64,000 nucleotides of DNA from positions 62,001-126,000 of the forward strand of contig JAJFZO010000613.1 of the NCBI GenBank assembly GCA_021397835.1, given 5' to 3'. The notes below the pieces were generated by a model. It was not told the origin of the DNA, did no database searches, and saw only the letters and a program-made list of their open reading frames with translations. Numbering within the stretch: position 1 is the stretch's first letter; every line of letters begins with the position of its first letter. This DNA comes from Moringa oleifera (lineage: Eukaryota; Streptophyta; Magnoliopsida; Brassicales; Moringaceae). Made by a program: the position numbers and the translations under genes. Shown piece by piece: positions 10,690 through 22,413 of the stretch.

Positions 10690-12135
10690 TAGAAGAAACT
10701 TCTACACATCTTGCATTCTCCACGTTTTCTTGTATCGAGGTACACTTGAAATCGATTCTTTACCAATGATACATGTTTAGCAAACAGTTAAACACATCCA
10801 AATGCCTAGTTAATCAAAAATGTGGTTTGATATAAGGAAATATCATTGCAAAAGTTTGTAGTAAAGTAAAAACTATAAATATAGACTAGTAGATTATAAG
10901 ACAAGTGGAAAATTCGCAAGAAAACATGATGCAAATTCTCAACATATTATGTAGTTAGATGCATAACACAAGTTGAATGAAGCTTTTATGGTCCACTGAT
11001 TGACTAGAAGGTTGAATTCCCTCAAATGTGGAAAGAGACTGAAAATCAGAAAAATAGATACCATATCCCATAGAAAAAATAAGGTTTGAACAAAATATCA
11101 ACAACTTTACGTTTAATACTTACTTTGCATAAGCATATGCTTTGAGTCCCTTTTAAGTAGATGGAAATATTAGGTTTGAACTAAGTTCGTTGCTTTAAAT
11201 TGCTTAAATATCTAGGGCATTCGTTCATCAATCAGATGAAGGATACAAAGTGACATATCCATCTACAAGTATAAAATTAAAAAATCATACAAAGTAAGCT
11301 AAGAGCTATTAAATCAACTTTGGGTCTTACAAAATCAGGCTTGATAGTAGGAGACTTAAAAAATTTAACAAGTGAAAAAATTGCAGCCTACCCATCATCT
11401 GCATATTCCTCTCTTTCACAAGGAATTATATAAGTAGATTTGGCCCTCATATACCCCTCACTTTGGCATTGTCAATGTTGTCAACAGCAACTAGTGTTGA
11501 TTTATCACCCATTGCTGATAAAAATATAGTACTATTACTACGTGTCGTCTAACACGATCAAGACTAACAATAGAGAGATTTGCTAGAAAACAATCAATCA
11601 ATGGACAATAAGGTTCTGGGAAATAAAGCAAGCTTGTCATGAGCTCTGGCTTCCACATGTGAGGGGAGCAAGTTTTACCAATTGGCACGTAAGTACAGTA
11701 TGATGCAACCTGAGTCATTTCACGTTTTTGTCATTATCTCCACCTAAACAAATGAGCACTCAAGATATATAAGCTACAAGAACATAGAATTAATACCAAA
11801 CAATAAGAATCAAAATTCTCTAAGCAAAAAAAAAAAAAAAAAAGAGTTTGTAACTTATCATGCCTAAAAGAAAAAATTAAAAAAAAAATGAAGTTAAGTG
11901 TCAAAAAATCAAAAAAATAATCAAATCAAAAAAATTAGTAAAGTAAAGAAAATACAAAAAAGTTTAAAAAATCCTATAGCAATGGAGGTTTAGCAATAAA
12001 TAGATAAGCCCACAGCTAAGAATCCATACCTACACTACCGCAGAAGTAACCGGTTCTTGTTTGGATAGTGTAATTTTTTCAACCACTAAGAACTCGTCTT
12101 CATTCATCATTGCCCTCAAATTCTTTGCAACATGT
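10690..12135 (-). pseudogene. ATR fragment in the inverted arm
   Basis: Inverted counterpart of 3,776-4,800, with some extra sequence below 11,125. Positions 12,135-12,030 read LRAMMNEDEFLVVEKITLSK. Positions 11,718-11,500 are open: MTQVASYCTYVPIGKTCSPH, then MWKPELMTSLLYFPEPYCPL and IDCFLANLSI. The Trp that is a stop in the + strand copy is intact here. Positions 11,480-11,280 carry the 'DNIDNAKV' to 'KPD' exon. Positions 10,815-10,695 repeat the scrap at 7,590-7,700. The ATR block runs straight into the SnRK2 pseudogene. Confidence 0.62.
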
Positions 12136-12172
12136 CCCAAGTATACAATTGCGACATGTTGATGATGAGATA

Positions 12173-12360
12173 GAATCCATACCTGCGCTACCGGAGAAGC
12201 CTTTAAGTTCCTTGAGATGTCGAGGTACCTGCCAATCCATAATAGCAGAAACCTTGCGTGAATCCATAGCCACTTGCTGTGCACTGATAACATGTCCCAA
12301 CTATACAATTTTGGTTGAACCAAATTCACATTCTGACAATTTGACATCTAGTTGATGAAG
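12173..12360 (-). mobile_element. Ty3/Gypsy reverse-transcriptase fragment (inverted copy)
   Basis: Same piece as 3,587-3,775. Reads [20 protein letters not shown], then [20 protein letters not shown], closer to the Gypsy 'WP.P....ELRGFLGL.GY' pattern than the + strand copy. It sits between the subtilase Ser exon and ATR exons exactly as in the left arm. Confidence 0.75.
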
Positions 12361-12369
12361 GGAGAGAAT

Positions 12370-13913
12370 ACCGAGCACTTTATCTAGATGTGTTATTAAA
12401 ACCTGTTGTGACAATGACTGATGTTATGGCAGCAGGAGACCAACTAGGATGTAATGCTTTGAGGAGTGCTACAATGCCTGACAATAGGAGTTGCCATGGT
12501 TGTCCTGGAATGCAGAGCAAACCCACCATCCATGAAGGAATCCAGAGGAGCACTGGCTGCTAGTATACTTACACCAGTGCAGCTATATCTGGCTCCATTC
12601 CACCAAAGCATGATCAATTGACTTTGACTCGATGAAAATTTTTTTCTTAGCTGCTCAATGTGTCCCCTTAAAAACAAATTTGGCCAAAAATAGAAGGAAA
12701 ATCATACCTTGAGAATACCTGGAGAAATGGAGCTAGATCCTCTTGATGAAAAGGTGGCTACCTTGGTTGCCACAGGCTTCCCTACCAGTGTTCTAGCAGG
12801 GCTCATTTTTACCACTGGTGAGCCGTGTGAGCCCACAAAGCACCATCGGACATGTAGACACCAGCTAATTAATCTGTGATTATAGTGTTCGAAAATAATC
12901 ATATACCTGGTAGAACGAATGTAGAAGAGCATTTGGGTTCCAAGCTCACAATAACCCCAACACCACCAGCTGCCATCACAGCAGATGCTGCAAGGGTTAC
13001 TGCACTTCTCCTGGTCAGTGTCGTGAAGCACGAAAGCACTTTACCCTCTGCTGAAGTGTTATTAAAGGAAAGAGACTTGCAAACACTGCAATTAATGTGC
13101 TTTGCAATGTTAGATTAACATGAATTCAGTCTGCCAAAAATGTAGGAACTTTGACCACGGTGCATTATGCCATAGGAGCATACACCACAAAAAGATGAAT
13201 CCAAAGAGGATCATCAGAGAATTGTGCACAATATCTGCTCTGCTAAATAATTATAAGAGATGGTACAAAATGCAATGATAAATTATGATACCCAGCTATT
13301 GTAGGGCAGTGTCTTGGGTTCTCTGGGTAAACCAAACCAGTGAAACCAATCTCCTTTCCTCTATACATTGGTTGACCCTACAATAGTCAACAAAACAATC
13401 AGAACTCACTGGAAAGAGAGGATTAGTGTGTGAAGTATAGTGATAATGAAGTTCACAGAGTCAAGTGGGTGCAACACCAGATGCTTTCAATTAATTTTCT
13501 AGGTATACAAGATATTAGTACCACAAACTGAAGAGAATAAGTTGATGTATACCAGTATGGTAAGGTTGTTCCCGAGTGTAATAGATGTGGCAAGGATCGG
13601 TCAAGAGTGGTAACTGCACCGACAAGACACAAGGTGCTGTGTTGTCCACCGTCTGAGGAGCAGGTCCGGCATTTAAAGCCGCACAAACAACAGGAATACC
13701 CTCGGCTACTGCATGGAATGCATCCACTGAAATTCTTTTCACGCTCATCCACTTCTGAGAACAGAGAAGCTGGACTGGCAAGTAAAAGCAATAACACATC
13801 AACCCCATCATGTATAGCTTCATCAAAAGCTGTCAATATATCAGCTGATGAGCAATGGCCTGCAGGCACGTTCCAGCACACCTTGTACACGACTATGCAA
13901 GCCCGGGGTGCAT
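12370..13913 (-). pseudogene. Subtilisin-like protease pseudogene, copy C
   Basis: Inverted partner of copy A, starting abruptly in the exon after the catalytic His (VVYKVCWNVPAGHCSSADIL at about 13,890). It continues through the frameshifted oxyanion region (NAGPAPQTVDNTAP), a damaged PA-domain exon, [10 protein letters not shown] at about 12,750, and the Ser exon at 12,600-12,415 ([20 protein letters not shown], then [11 protein letters not shown]). The nucleophile position is Thr, as in copy B, and the sequence corresponding to VSG is deleted. The propeptide, Asp/His exons and C-terminal domain are absent. Confidence 0.85.
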
Positions 13914-14149
13914 TTAACTAATTAACGTAATGACTAAATTGCTGAAGTAATACTGCATCATAAAGTTTTTTGATAATTTAATATTTGTTCCAAAATTATC
14001 ATATCTTGATGTGCTGGAAGAAGTTATTGAGTATAACAAAGAGACATCTTAATTGTGTTTGTATGATGATCTCTTGGCCTGATATGGTGGTTTCAAGAAA
14101 ATGAATTATGATCATTATTTAATTATTTTTATTTTCCTATATTAGTTTA

Positions 14150-14740
14150 AGTACTTCTCTTCTCGGTACTCCCTTTAGTAATTGTATGAAGTTTTTTGCT
14201 ACTGCATTTTCTTGTTTGTATTTTCTAATTTTGTTAGATTTTCTTTAGTTTCTTGGTTTTTTTGGACTTTCTTTGAATTTCTTTAGTCTTCTTAGATTTT
14301 ATTTTAGTTTTGTCGGTTTTCATGGATTTCTTACCTGTATTTTCTTCTCTTTTGTTTTTTTTTTTTTGGTTTTCTTGGATTTTCTTTAAGTTTCCTTACT
14401 ACTACTTTTTCATGCATGTGTTTTCTCAATTTTGCTAAATTTTTTTTTAGTTTCTTTCTCGTATTTTATTTTAGTTACTTTGGTTTTTTTAGATTTTCTT
14501 TTAGTTTATTTGGCTTTCTTGAATTTCCTTTTTTGTTTGGTTTTCTTTGATCTCTTTTGTTTTCAAAAAAATTTATGAATTTTTGGATTCTATTTTATTT
14601 TTGTTCATGGATTTCCTTTTCTTTTTTCTTTTCTCTTGTGTTCTCAATGTTTTTCTGGATTTTTTTCTTTAAATTGCTTTTGTTTTATTGCATTTTCTTC
14701 TATTTTTTTCTCCTTAGACTAACAAAGTGTGGATAATATT
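14150..14740. repeat. T-rich pyrimidine tract, intron-like
   Basis: Long run of TTTTCTT/TTTAGTTT-type sequence, similar to 44,840-45,420. Open frames across it encode only Phe/Leu/Ser-rich strings and are ignored. Confidence 0.6.
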
Positions 14741-15377
14741 TTTATGATTCCTAGGGAAACAGCTTTATGTTATCCTCTTTTTATTTCCTATCATCTCTTT
14801 TAAATGTATCATTTTTTATTGTAAATTTTGTGATCTTACCTGTTATTGGCTTTAATAATGAAAAATATAAATTCCAAATGCATTTTGTCAGTTAAGTGAA
14901 TTTCCTTTTTTCGGTTAAAAAATCCCTAGATATCTGGGACAAAAAGGTTGCATTGTTAATTCTTGTTGGTTAATTGTGTTTTATGGTTGAAGCTAATGAG
15001 AGCAAAGTCATAGTTGTGTTGGAGCATCTTGCTCTAACAATAAAGAATTTTCCCACAGTCCTTTGCAATGAGAAGGTTAGTGCTTTTTTGACTGTGATTG
15101 GCCAGATCCTTCCATTCTTTATGGATCCTTTTTTGTTTATAATGGAGAGTTATTTTTTTGTTCAATTTAGTTTGCTTGTGACAGTTTTATGATTTTTAGT
15201 TTTTTTTTTTTTTAAGAATAACAAGTATATTTCAAGTCTTTGACATGTAGTAATTTCTGAAATAGTTGGAGCCTTTTTTAATTTTGCTAGGTACTAGATC
15301 AAGTGATGCACATAGCTTATTTTTCAATATTACTATGTTAGCCATTCAAGGTGAGAAAAGAAATCTTTGGTCTTCTA

Positions 15378-15408
<31 letters not shown>

Positions 15409-15469
15409 CTCCTTTAAGCTTTTTTCTCTTTTATGATTTTCTTTGTTTCATCTTTTTTAATATTTTTTG

Positions 15470-16715
15470 AAAATTTTGAGTGTAAAACAGTACTAAGATG
15501 GGTTATTTCTCTTAGAAAATCCTCGTATTGCACATTTTTTTAATTTTGTTTTATTTTATTGCATTGAAATTTACAATCAATTTTTTTTCATTTTTTGAAT
15601 GCATCGATCCCATCAGAATTCTAAAATTAAGTATGCTTAAGCAAAAGTAGTACTTAGATGGGTGACTAATTTTAAAAAATCCTCGTGTTGCATAATTTTT
15701 TTGACAAAAAAATTTGTATTTTATTATTTTTTATTTATTTGTATTTGTATTTTTTATTATTTATTTATTTTTATTTTTTGATAATCTTGATTTTTATTTT
15801 ATTTTTTATCTTTTTTTCTATTATGTTCTTTCCTTTGTTATGATTTTATTTTTTAATTTTCAATACTTTTTGAAGTTTTAAGTGTGATCATACTAATATT
15901 GATGCATGGGATCCTATTAAAACTCCAAAGTTAAGCATGCTTGGCAAGTGTAGTAATAGGATGAGCGGTTCTTTTTGTAAAATCCTCATGTTACATCCTT
16001 CTTCTTCTTCTTTTTGTAAAAAATTATTTTTGAATTTATTTTTTTCTTCTTTTAGATTATTTTTATTTTATTTTTGTATATATTTTTGTATTTTTTATAA
16101 TTTTTTTTATGATTTTATTTTTTTATTTTTAATATTTTTGAGATTTTTAGGTGCGATTATACTTATGCATCAAATCCCATCAGAATTTCGAAGTTAAGTG
16201 TGCTTAGGCAAGAATAGTACTAGGATAGGTGGTTCTTTCTTGAAAATGCTCTTGTGCACCCTCTTTTTTGAGATAAAAATATTTTTGAATTTTATTATTT
16301 TTTATTTATTTTCTTTTCTTCCTTATGATTATCTTTTGTTTTGTTTTATTTTATTTTATTTTGTTTCTTTTTTCTATAATTATTTTTCATTATACTTTTT
16401 TTTATATCTTATTAATTTTATTATTTTCTTTCATTTTCAATATCTTTTAGATTTTTTGAGTTCGATCATACTAGTAGTAATGTATCAAGTCCCATCAGAA
16501 CTTTGAAGTTGGACGTGCTTGAGTAAGAGTAATACTAGGATAAATGGTTCTTCCTGAGAAATCTTCGTGTTGCACCCTTCTTTTTTCGATAAAAATATAT
16601 TTTTAAATTTTATTATTTTTAGTTATTTTTTATTATTTGAGCGTGCTTGGGCAAGAGTAATATTAGGATAGATGGTTCCTCCTAAACAATTCTCGTGTTG
16701 CACCTTCTTTTTTTT
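15470..16715 (+). repeat. Degenerate 5S rRNA-like tandem array (long units)
   Basis: At least five decayed copies of plant 5S rRNA, at about 15,480-15,540 (partial), 15,600-15,705, 15,886-15,995, 16,150-16,258, 16,462-16,580, plus a 3' half at 16,640-16,710. Recognisable 5S elements include GTGTGATCATACTAAT (5' end), GATCCTATTAAAACTCC, AAGTTAAGCATGCTTGG (box A), GTAGTAATAGGATGAG and TCCTCATGTTACATCC (3' end). Units repeat every 265-315 bases with T-rich spacers, like a 5S rDNA repeat. The copies carry many substitutions, largely CG to TG/CA, so they are unlikely to give functional 5S rRNA. It sits in an ATR intron-like position. Confidence 0.8.
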
Positions 16716-17300
16716 AATAAAAATATTATTTGATTATGTTATTTTGATATATTTTTTCTTTCATTTAATGGTCTTTCTTTTTTTTTTTGTATTTTTCTCC
16801 ACAATGCTATTTTCTTTGATTTTTCTTATTTGGTTTTTTATTTTTTATTTTTTATTTTCCCTTTTTTTCTTTTCTTCTCTTTTTTAATTTTGATGAATTT
16901 TTTTAATTTCTTCATTTTATCAAATTTTCTTTTTGTTTCTTTGGTTTTATTTGATTTCCTTTTCAATTTTGTTTGATTCCCTTTCTTTATTGTTTAATTT
17001 TCATTATATTCCTAAATTTTTTTTTAATTTCACTTCATTCTTTTCCAATTTCATTTTCTCTTTTTTCTTTTTTATTGTTTTTCATTTTTTACAATTTTTT
17101 ACTTTATTGTTTTTGTTGGATATTCTTTTTGTTTATTTTTCTTACATTTTTAGGTTTTCTTTTTTATTTTCTTATTTTCTATTTTATTTAATATATTTTT
17201 TTTATTTTTTTATGTTCTTCATTTGATTTTTAAAAATTCTTAAAAATTTTTGTATTTTTTTCTCTATGTTCCTACGATTTTTTTTAAACAAGTTTCAATG
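16716..17300. repeat. T-rich low-complexity tract
   Basis: Nearly pure TTTTATTTTC-type sequence following the 5S-like array. No gene; apparent open frames are Phe-rich artefacts. Confidence 0.7.
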
Positions 17301-20279
17301 TTTTATCCATTTTGAGAATACAAGTTGCTTCTTTTGTGGTTTTTTTTTTTTTTGAAGATTAATAAAGTTATTAAGGGAATACAAATGTCTGTTACTTATC
17401 GAAAAGACAAGAGAAAATAAAAATGATGTTACTTTTTCTTATGTTAATGCTCAGACTATTTTCTTAATACATCTCATCTATGTGGTAAATACATACCTTA
17501 TTATTGACATGCATTTGTTTTCTTGAAGACATTAAGCATCCCTTTGTGATGACTATTCAAGAATTATATAACCCACAAGATTGATTTTACAATATTTTGA
17601 CAAGTCAATTTTTTAAAAAATTTTATGCAATTCAACTTGTAATCTATGATTTTCAACGACTAATAAGTTCACTGACGAGTTTGGTATGTTCATAAAACTG
17701 TCAAATAGAAATTACCATTGAGATTATTAAGCTTTTCAGCAAACACTTAACTAAAAAGAACTCTATATATGGAAGGTCTCATCCGTTTGTCATGTTTGGT
17801 AGATGCTACATGCCTTCTGAATATAATTAGGTGCCTATATTATTTGCGATAGCTTTTTGTTACACTTATTTGAAATATTGAATTTTGTGGATGGCTTGCT
17901 TCAACTCTGCATGAGTTATTGGATCGATGATAAGTTTTAATGTTATTCCTTATGAGAATTTTATCTAGTTGCTTTGACTTGCATTTAAATGCATACCACT
18001 ATGTTCAAAACTCATTAACTCTGTGAGCTCCCCAACAGTATGCTACCAAAATAATATGAGTGGAAGTGCATTTAGGATGTGGCACATTACATGCATATTT
18101 ATAAGAATGTGTCTGATTTTATTTTTGACTGACTGAAATTAATTTTGTTGTACATGTAATGGACTTGAATTGACTTGTTTGGACTATTAATGTCTACATA
18201 TGCATACAAATGAGTTGTCTATCTTTCTTATTTTATTTTTTTAAAAGCGTTTTGCAAATATTTTGGTTTTATGGAATACTCTTAGCTATTAGGTCAAGAA
18301 ATTGATATCTCTAATGCTGGTAACTAATTTCTTGGTCTAGCATTTGTCATTTGTTTCAATGAGTTGTTCCATATATAGATTAAATAGAATAAAAAGATCA
18401 TTTAGTTTACAAGATCAACTTTGAATATACAAAAAGGTAAGAAATCGGGCAAAAGTCTAAACCTCATGTAAACAGGCCTTATAGATGGAGTTGTCTTCTG
18501 TTTATTGGCGTTTGGATATCTTGATTTGTAGGCAAATCATTTGTTTTTGAAGGTACCTCAATACAAGAAAATATGGTGCATGTACTGTTGCAGGGGATTT
18601 GATAGTGTCAATGAAAAAGTTTTACTTTATAGCAACTTTAAGAGTAATGCTTCTTTTGTCGTGGATGAAGAAGGATTGGTTGTGGCAACAAAAATTACAC
18701 TATCCAAACAAGATCTTATTGCTTCTGTACTTCCTATAGGTATGGATTCCCACATGCCTATCCTTTTATTATTCAACCTAAGTTGCTATGAGATATTTTT
18801 AAACATTTTTGAATTTTGTTAGATGTTCTTTATTTTTTTAATTTCTTTTTTGATTTGATTCATTAGTTATCAATTGTTATATGTGAGCTTTTGATTTGAT
18901 AATGGTCAAAACATCATTAATGGAAATCCCTCTCGAATAGCACATCCTTTATGCCTATAAGTTATCCTCCAGCAAATTACTTATAATGGCCTTTATGGAA
19001 ATCTTTTTCAATCTCTTCGTGCTTAACTTGACTCTAAAATCTATAGAGAATGTCTTACAAGCTCTTCAAGGAATTCTTTCAAACTCATTGGGCTTACATC
19101 GCAAATGTGGTTTGTGATTCCTCTTATCAGTGGTTGCCTTAGGGCATTTTATTCTAGCTGTCTTGATGATATTGTCAATAAAACGACAAAAAATTAGTTA
19201 ATGCCCTCCTTCATTTAACTTTAATTCTTATTTTTTTCATATGTGAGTACTCCTTTGGTCATGTGGGTTAATAATAGTAAGCTATAACGTAGACTCAAGT
19301 GCACCGTGCAGTGCATACGTGCGATTGCTAAAATATGCCCCCCTCCCCACATGTAGAAACCAAAGTGGCTTATGCTTTATCGTTTAATGTATGATTGTCA
19401 AAGGTGAAACACCAAAAGTAGATGAAGAAACAAAGGATTTTGTTTGTAATACTCCACGAGGGACCAAGCCTACTTATATATTCGTTCTAAAACAGAAGAA
19501 TATCGAGGTACTATGTCTATAATTATTTTACTTGTTAAATTTTTAAGGCCTTCCACTGTCAAGCCCAAAAACTTATTTACAACTCTTAGCTTACTTTGTA
19601 TGATTTTTTGCTCATATGTGCGGACAAATGTATGAGTATATTTGAATAACTAATAAGTGTTCTTATTAATTGAATTATTTTTTTTAATTGATAATGAAAG
19701 ATTTATGTACTGTAGGCAAAGTAAGGAACGTCGATATTTCCATCTACTTGGAAAGGATTCACAACATATTGCTTATGCAAAGTAAGTATTAAACCTAAAC
19801 TTTCAGAGATTTTCTCCGAACCTTATTTTTTTTCAAAAGGATATGGTATCTATTTTTCATGTTGACATTGCGTTAATGAAGCAATTGTCTTGTTTCCATG
19901 TTTGAAGGAATGCTACTTTTGGTCGATCAACTGAGCATAAAGGCTTCATCCAACTCATGTTATATGCACATTCAATATAATAAATGACTACTTAACATGT
20001 TGAGATCTTTGATCCTTTCTAAAGTTATTCTTAATTTTCCCATCATGTTTCCTTGCAAGTTTTTTATTTACCTCATAATTTGCTAGTCTATACTTATATT
20101 TTTTTTCTTTACTATAAACTTTTACAATGACATTTTCTTTTACTAAACCACATTTTTAATTAAATCACGTTAAGTAGTTGGAGAATTTTGTTAGTTAATT
20201 GAAGTTCCTTTTACAGTTAAAAAAATCATAATTCTGTAAGATGAAATGGTCAAATTTTCATATTCTTATTAGTTGATGA

Positions 20280-20450
20280 TTGATTTAATGGTTGTTGCCA
20301 ATGAGAGAGAAATCATAGCTATTGTGCTAATAACTCAAAGAGCAAGGTATTTTTGTGGAGTCTTTGCCCCATGGGAAGGCTAGTATTGTTATGCTTATGA
20401 TTGGCTAGATTTTGATACTCATTGCAAAGCAACCATTGTGGTAAGTTGTT
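20280..20450 (+). pseudogene. Start of a second diverged ATR copy
   Basis: Reads MVVANEREIIAI and later matches the 14,985-15,120 exon and the 45,670-45,790 exon, giving a tandem ATR arrangement about 5.3 kb apart. It ends by about 20,450; the next recognisable gene sequence is COP1 on the other strand. Confidence 0.5.
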
Positions 20451-20908
20451 TGAGTTATTTTTCATGTATTATTACATTGATTCTTAAATCAATTAGGTCT
20501 TTTTATCTTTGCTGCTTGATCAAAGATATATGGATTCCACTTTTCTTTAACGGCAATTAGATGTCCTTAACTATGTGCTGAACATGCATCATCTAAAGGC
20601 AAATGTTTGTGCTTGACATATTGTAATAACAATTACTTGACATGAGAACCAGCTAGTGAGGAAACAAAACAAGGTCATAGATTATGCTTATGTCCAACGC
20701 CAATGCATGCAAGACTAGTAAATAGACTATTTGATTGTATACTTATTTGCCATCAAAGATGTCATTCAAGTTCTAAAATTTCTCTAAACAAATTGTCAGG
20801 CACAAATCCTATCAAAATTCACTCAAATGAAACCTTATAAAATTATGAACCTATGCATGAACTCACTTTTTTCTTGCTATAGATAAAGCTAATGGATTAA
20901 AACATTAA

Positions 20909-21676
20909 GGCTATGTTTGATACGCGAGATAAGACTATATTGCTATAGAGAGATAAAATTGAATTTAATTTAATTCAATTGGATAAAGTTAATATTGTAA
21001 TGTGTTTGATAAAATACGAGATAAAATTAAAAATTGTTCTAATTTATTTTTAAAAAATTTAATATTAAAAAAATTAAGATAATTTAATATTTATTATATT
21101 TATATTATATTATAATTAATTGATAAAAATTTATCACTTAAATTTACTATTTATAATTTTTAAAAAATTTATTATAATTTACTATTCTTTTGACTTAAAA
21201 AAGACATTATTATAAAATAAATTTTATAATTGTCAACAATAAATATAAACTAATTACAAATATTTAATCAATAATGTTCATATTCTTAAAAAGTTAGATT
21301 AGTTTAAAGTAATTTTTTTTATTTAAATTAACTTACAAATAAAATAAAAATAATATAATTTAAGCTTTTATTATAAGTTTGGATTGCATTATGATTAAAT
21401 AAATAATTTTTAAAATTTTTATTTATTTTTGAAAAAATATATTTATATTAATTTAAAATAAATTTATTCATTTGATGATATTAAATAAATTAAACATAAT
21501 AGTAACTTATCTTTGATGGGATAATTTATCCACTAATTTAAGGAGATAAATTTGTCCCAATCTAAAAGAAAAAAAAAAGTGATGGAATAAGATTATCCAA
21601 TCCCACCAATGCACCAAACATGGTTTAGGATAAAAATTATCCAATCCCAATCCTATCCCATGTAACAAACAGAACT
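20909..21676. mobile_element. Non-autonomous TIR element (MITE-like) inside COP1
   Basis: About 770 bp of AT-rich DNA bounded by imperfect inverted termini: left GGCTATGTTTGATACGCGAG and, reverse-complemented from the right, AGTTCTGTTTGTTACATGGG (about 18 of 26 bases agree when extended). No coding sequence. COP1 homology stops at its right edge (GSNSQ) and resumes just left of it. The target duplication is not clear, so the superfamily is open (hAT or PIF/Harbinger possible). Confidence 0.6.
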
Positions 21677-22211
21677 TGAGAGTTTGACCCATTTAAAGCA
21701 TCCTTTTTTTCGAGTCCATCAGACCGAACTTGAGATTCGACATCTACTGTTTTGTTAGGATAACACCCTGGAGATGACCCTCCTCTCACAATAAGAGAAG
21801 CAAAGATAAAGACCATTGTTATTCTTATGTAACAATGATTGGCCACGCCTTTCGTGCACTTGGATCATCTCTAAGCATCTGCAATTTAAAAAAGTGTCTG
21901 TCCCTCACACCTATAAAAGATTAGGACAAAAAATGTTTGAATGAATGAATAAATAAATAAATAATCAATACAATCATCAATTATTGCACTAATTTAATTT
22001 TAAACCAATAGAACAAAAAAAATTAACTGCTTCAACAGGTATTCGTCTAATCAAAATCCTTCAATTAGTGTAACACAATTGCATACCAAAAGCATCAATT
22101 CCATGAGTCAACACTTATATGTTTAACAGTAAATTTTATACAACATGCCACGTCAGTCAGCCAATGACCTTCACGCCATTAAGTAATAAATTGCACAAGT
22201 CAAAATATATA

Positions 22212-22413
22212 TTTGACGCAAGACCTTGTCTAGTATTAACACAAGTGAAACCAAGTAAAGGATTGGGGAAGAAGGTGAGAATAAAGTGAATGAAGAAAAT
22301 TGAATTTATAATATTTGATGCAAGACATTGTCCAAAACTAACACAAGTGAAACCAAGTAAAGAATTGGGTAAAAAGGTGAGAATAAAGTAAATGAAGAAA
22401 ATTGAATTTACAG
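22212..22413. repeat. Two tandem copies of a 102-bp sequence
   Basis: 22,212 and 22,314 both begin TTTGA(C/T)GCAAGAC and run in parallel through AACACAAGTGAAACCAAGTA and GTGAGAATAAAGT. They lie in a COP1 intron. No function evident. Confidence 0.9.

Larger units (their letters stand above)
11125..13913 (-). repeat. Right arm of the 2.8-kb inverted repeat
   Basis: Reverse complement of 1,969-4,800, starting within a subtilase exon at 13,913 and ending after the ATR exons. Compared with the left arm it lacks about 66 bases in the PA-domain exon; the gap is bounded by ATTGT on both sides, as expected for a microhomology deletion. Confidence 0.85.
13960..20020 (+). pseudogene. Diverged ATR pseudogene
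   Basis: Scattered exon-like blocks in the expected order. 14,985-15,160 reads ANESKVIVVLEHLALTIKNF, then PTVLCNEK and LTVIGQILPFFMDPF; ATR N-terminal regions have a similar '..SAILPVI.RIIPFFA' block. About 17,725-17,815 carries SKHLT and LYMEGLIRLSCLVDATC-like sequence (ATR: KCLTEGTLYVEGL). 18,590-18,740 reads FDSVNEKVLLYSN and VVATKITLSKQDLIASVLP. 19,390-19,650 has PSTVKPK. 19,718-19,785 has FHLLGKDSQHIAYAKQ. A block at 13,985-14,130 matches 44,690-44,830 but I cannot assign it. Introns are T-rich, and one holds a 5S-like array. Stops and frameshifts are throughout. Exon order suggests a processed history by segmental duplication, not retroposition. Confidence 0.6.

Noticed and set aside
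15880..16590. Functional 5S rRNA genes
   Set aside because: Every copy departs from plant 5S at many conserved positions and lengths vary, so they are called 5S-derived repeats only.
15937..17226. Open frames rich in Phe, Leu and Ile (also at 45,014-45,433, 48,404-48,607, 60,120-60,356, 62,444-62,724 and 63,597-63,860)
   Set aside because: They are translations of T-rich spacer and intron DNA with no conserved motif; the hydrophobicity is a base-composition artefact.
21637..21846. A small secreted peptide (apparent hydrophobic N-terminus)
   Set aside because: The sequence aligns with the COP1 region after the coiled coil (VRGGSSPGCYPNK, KKDALNGSNSQ). The apparent signal peptide comes from a frame-shifted part.
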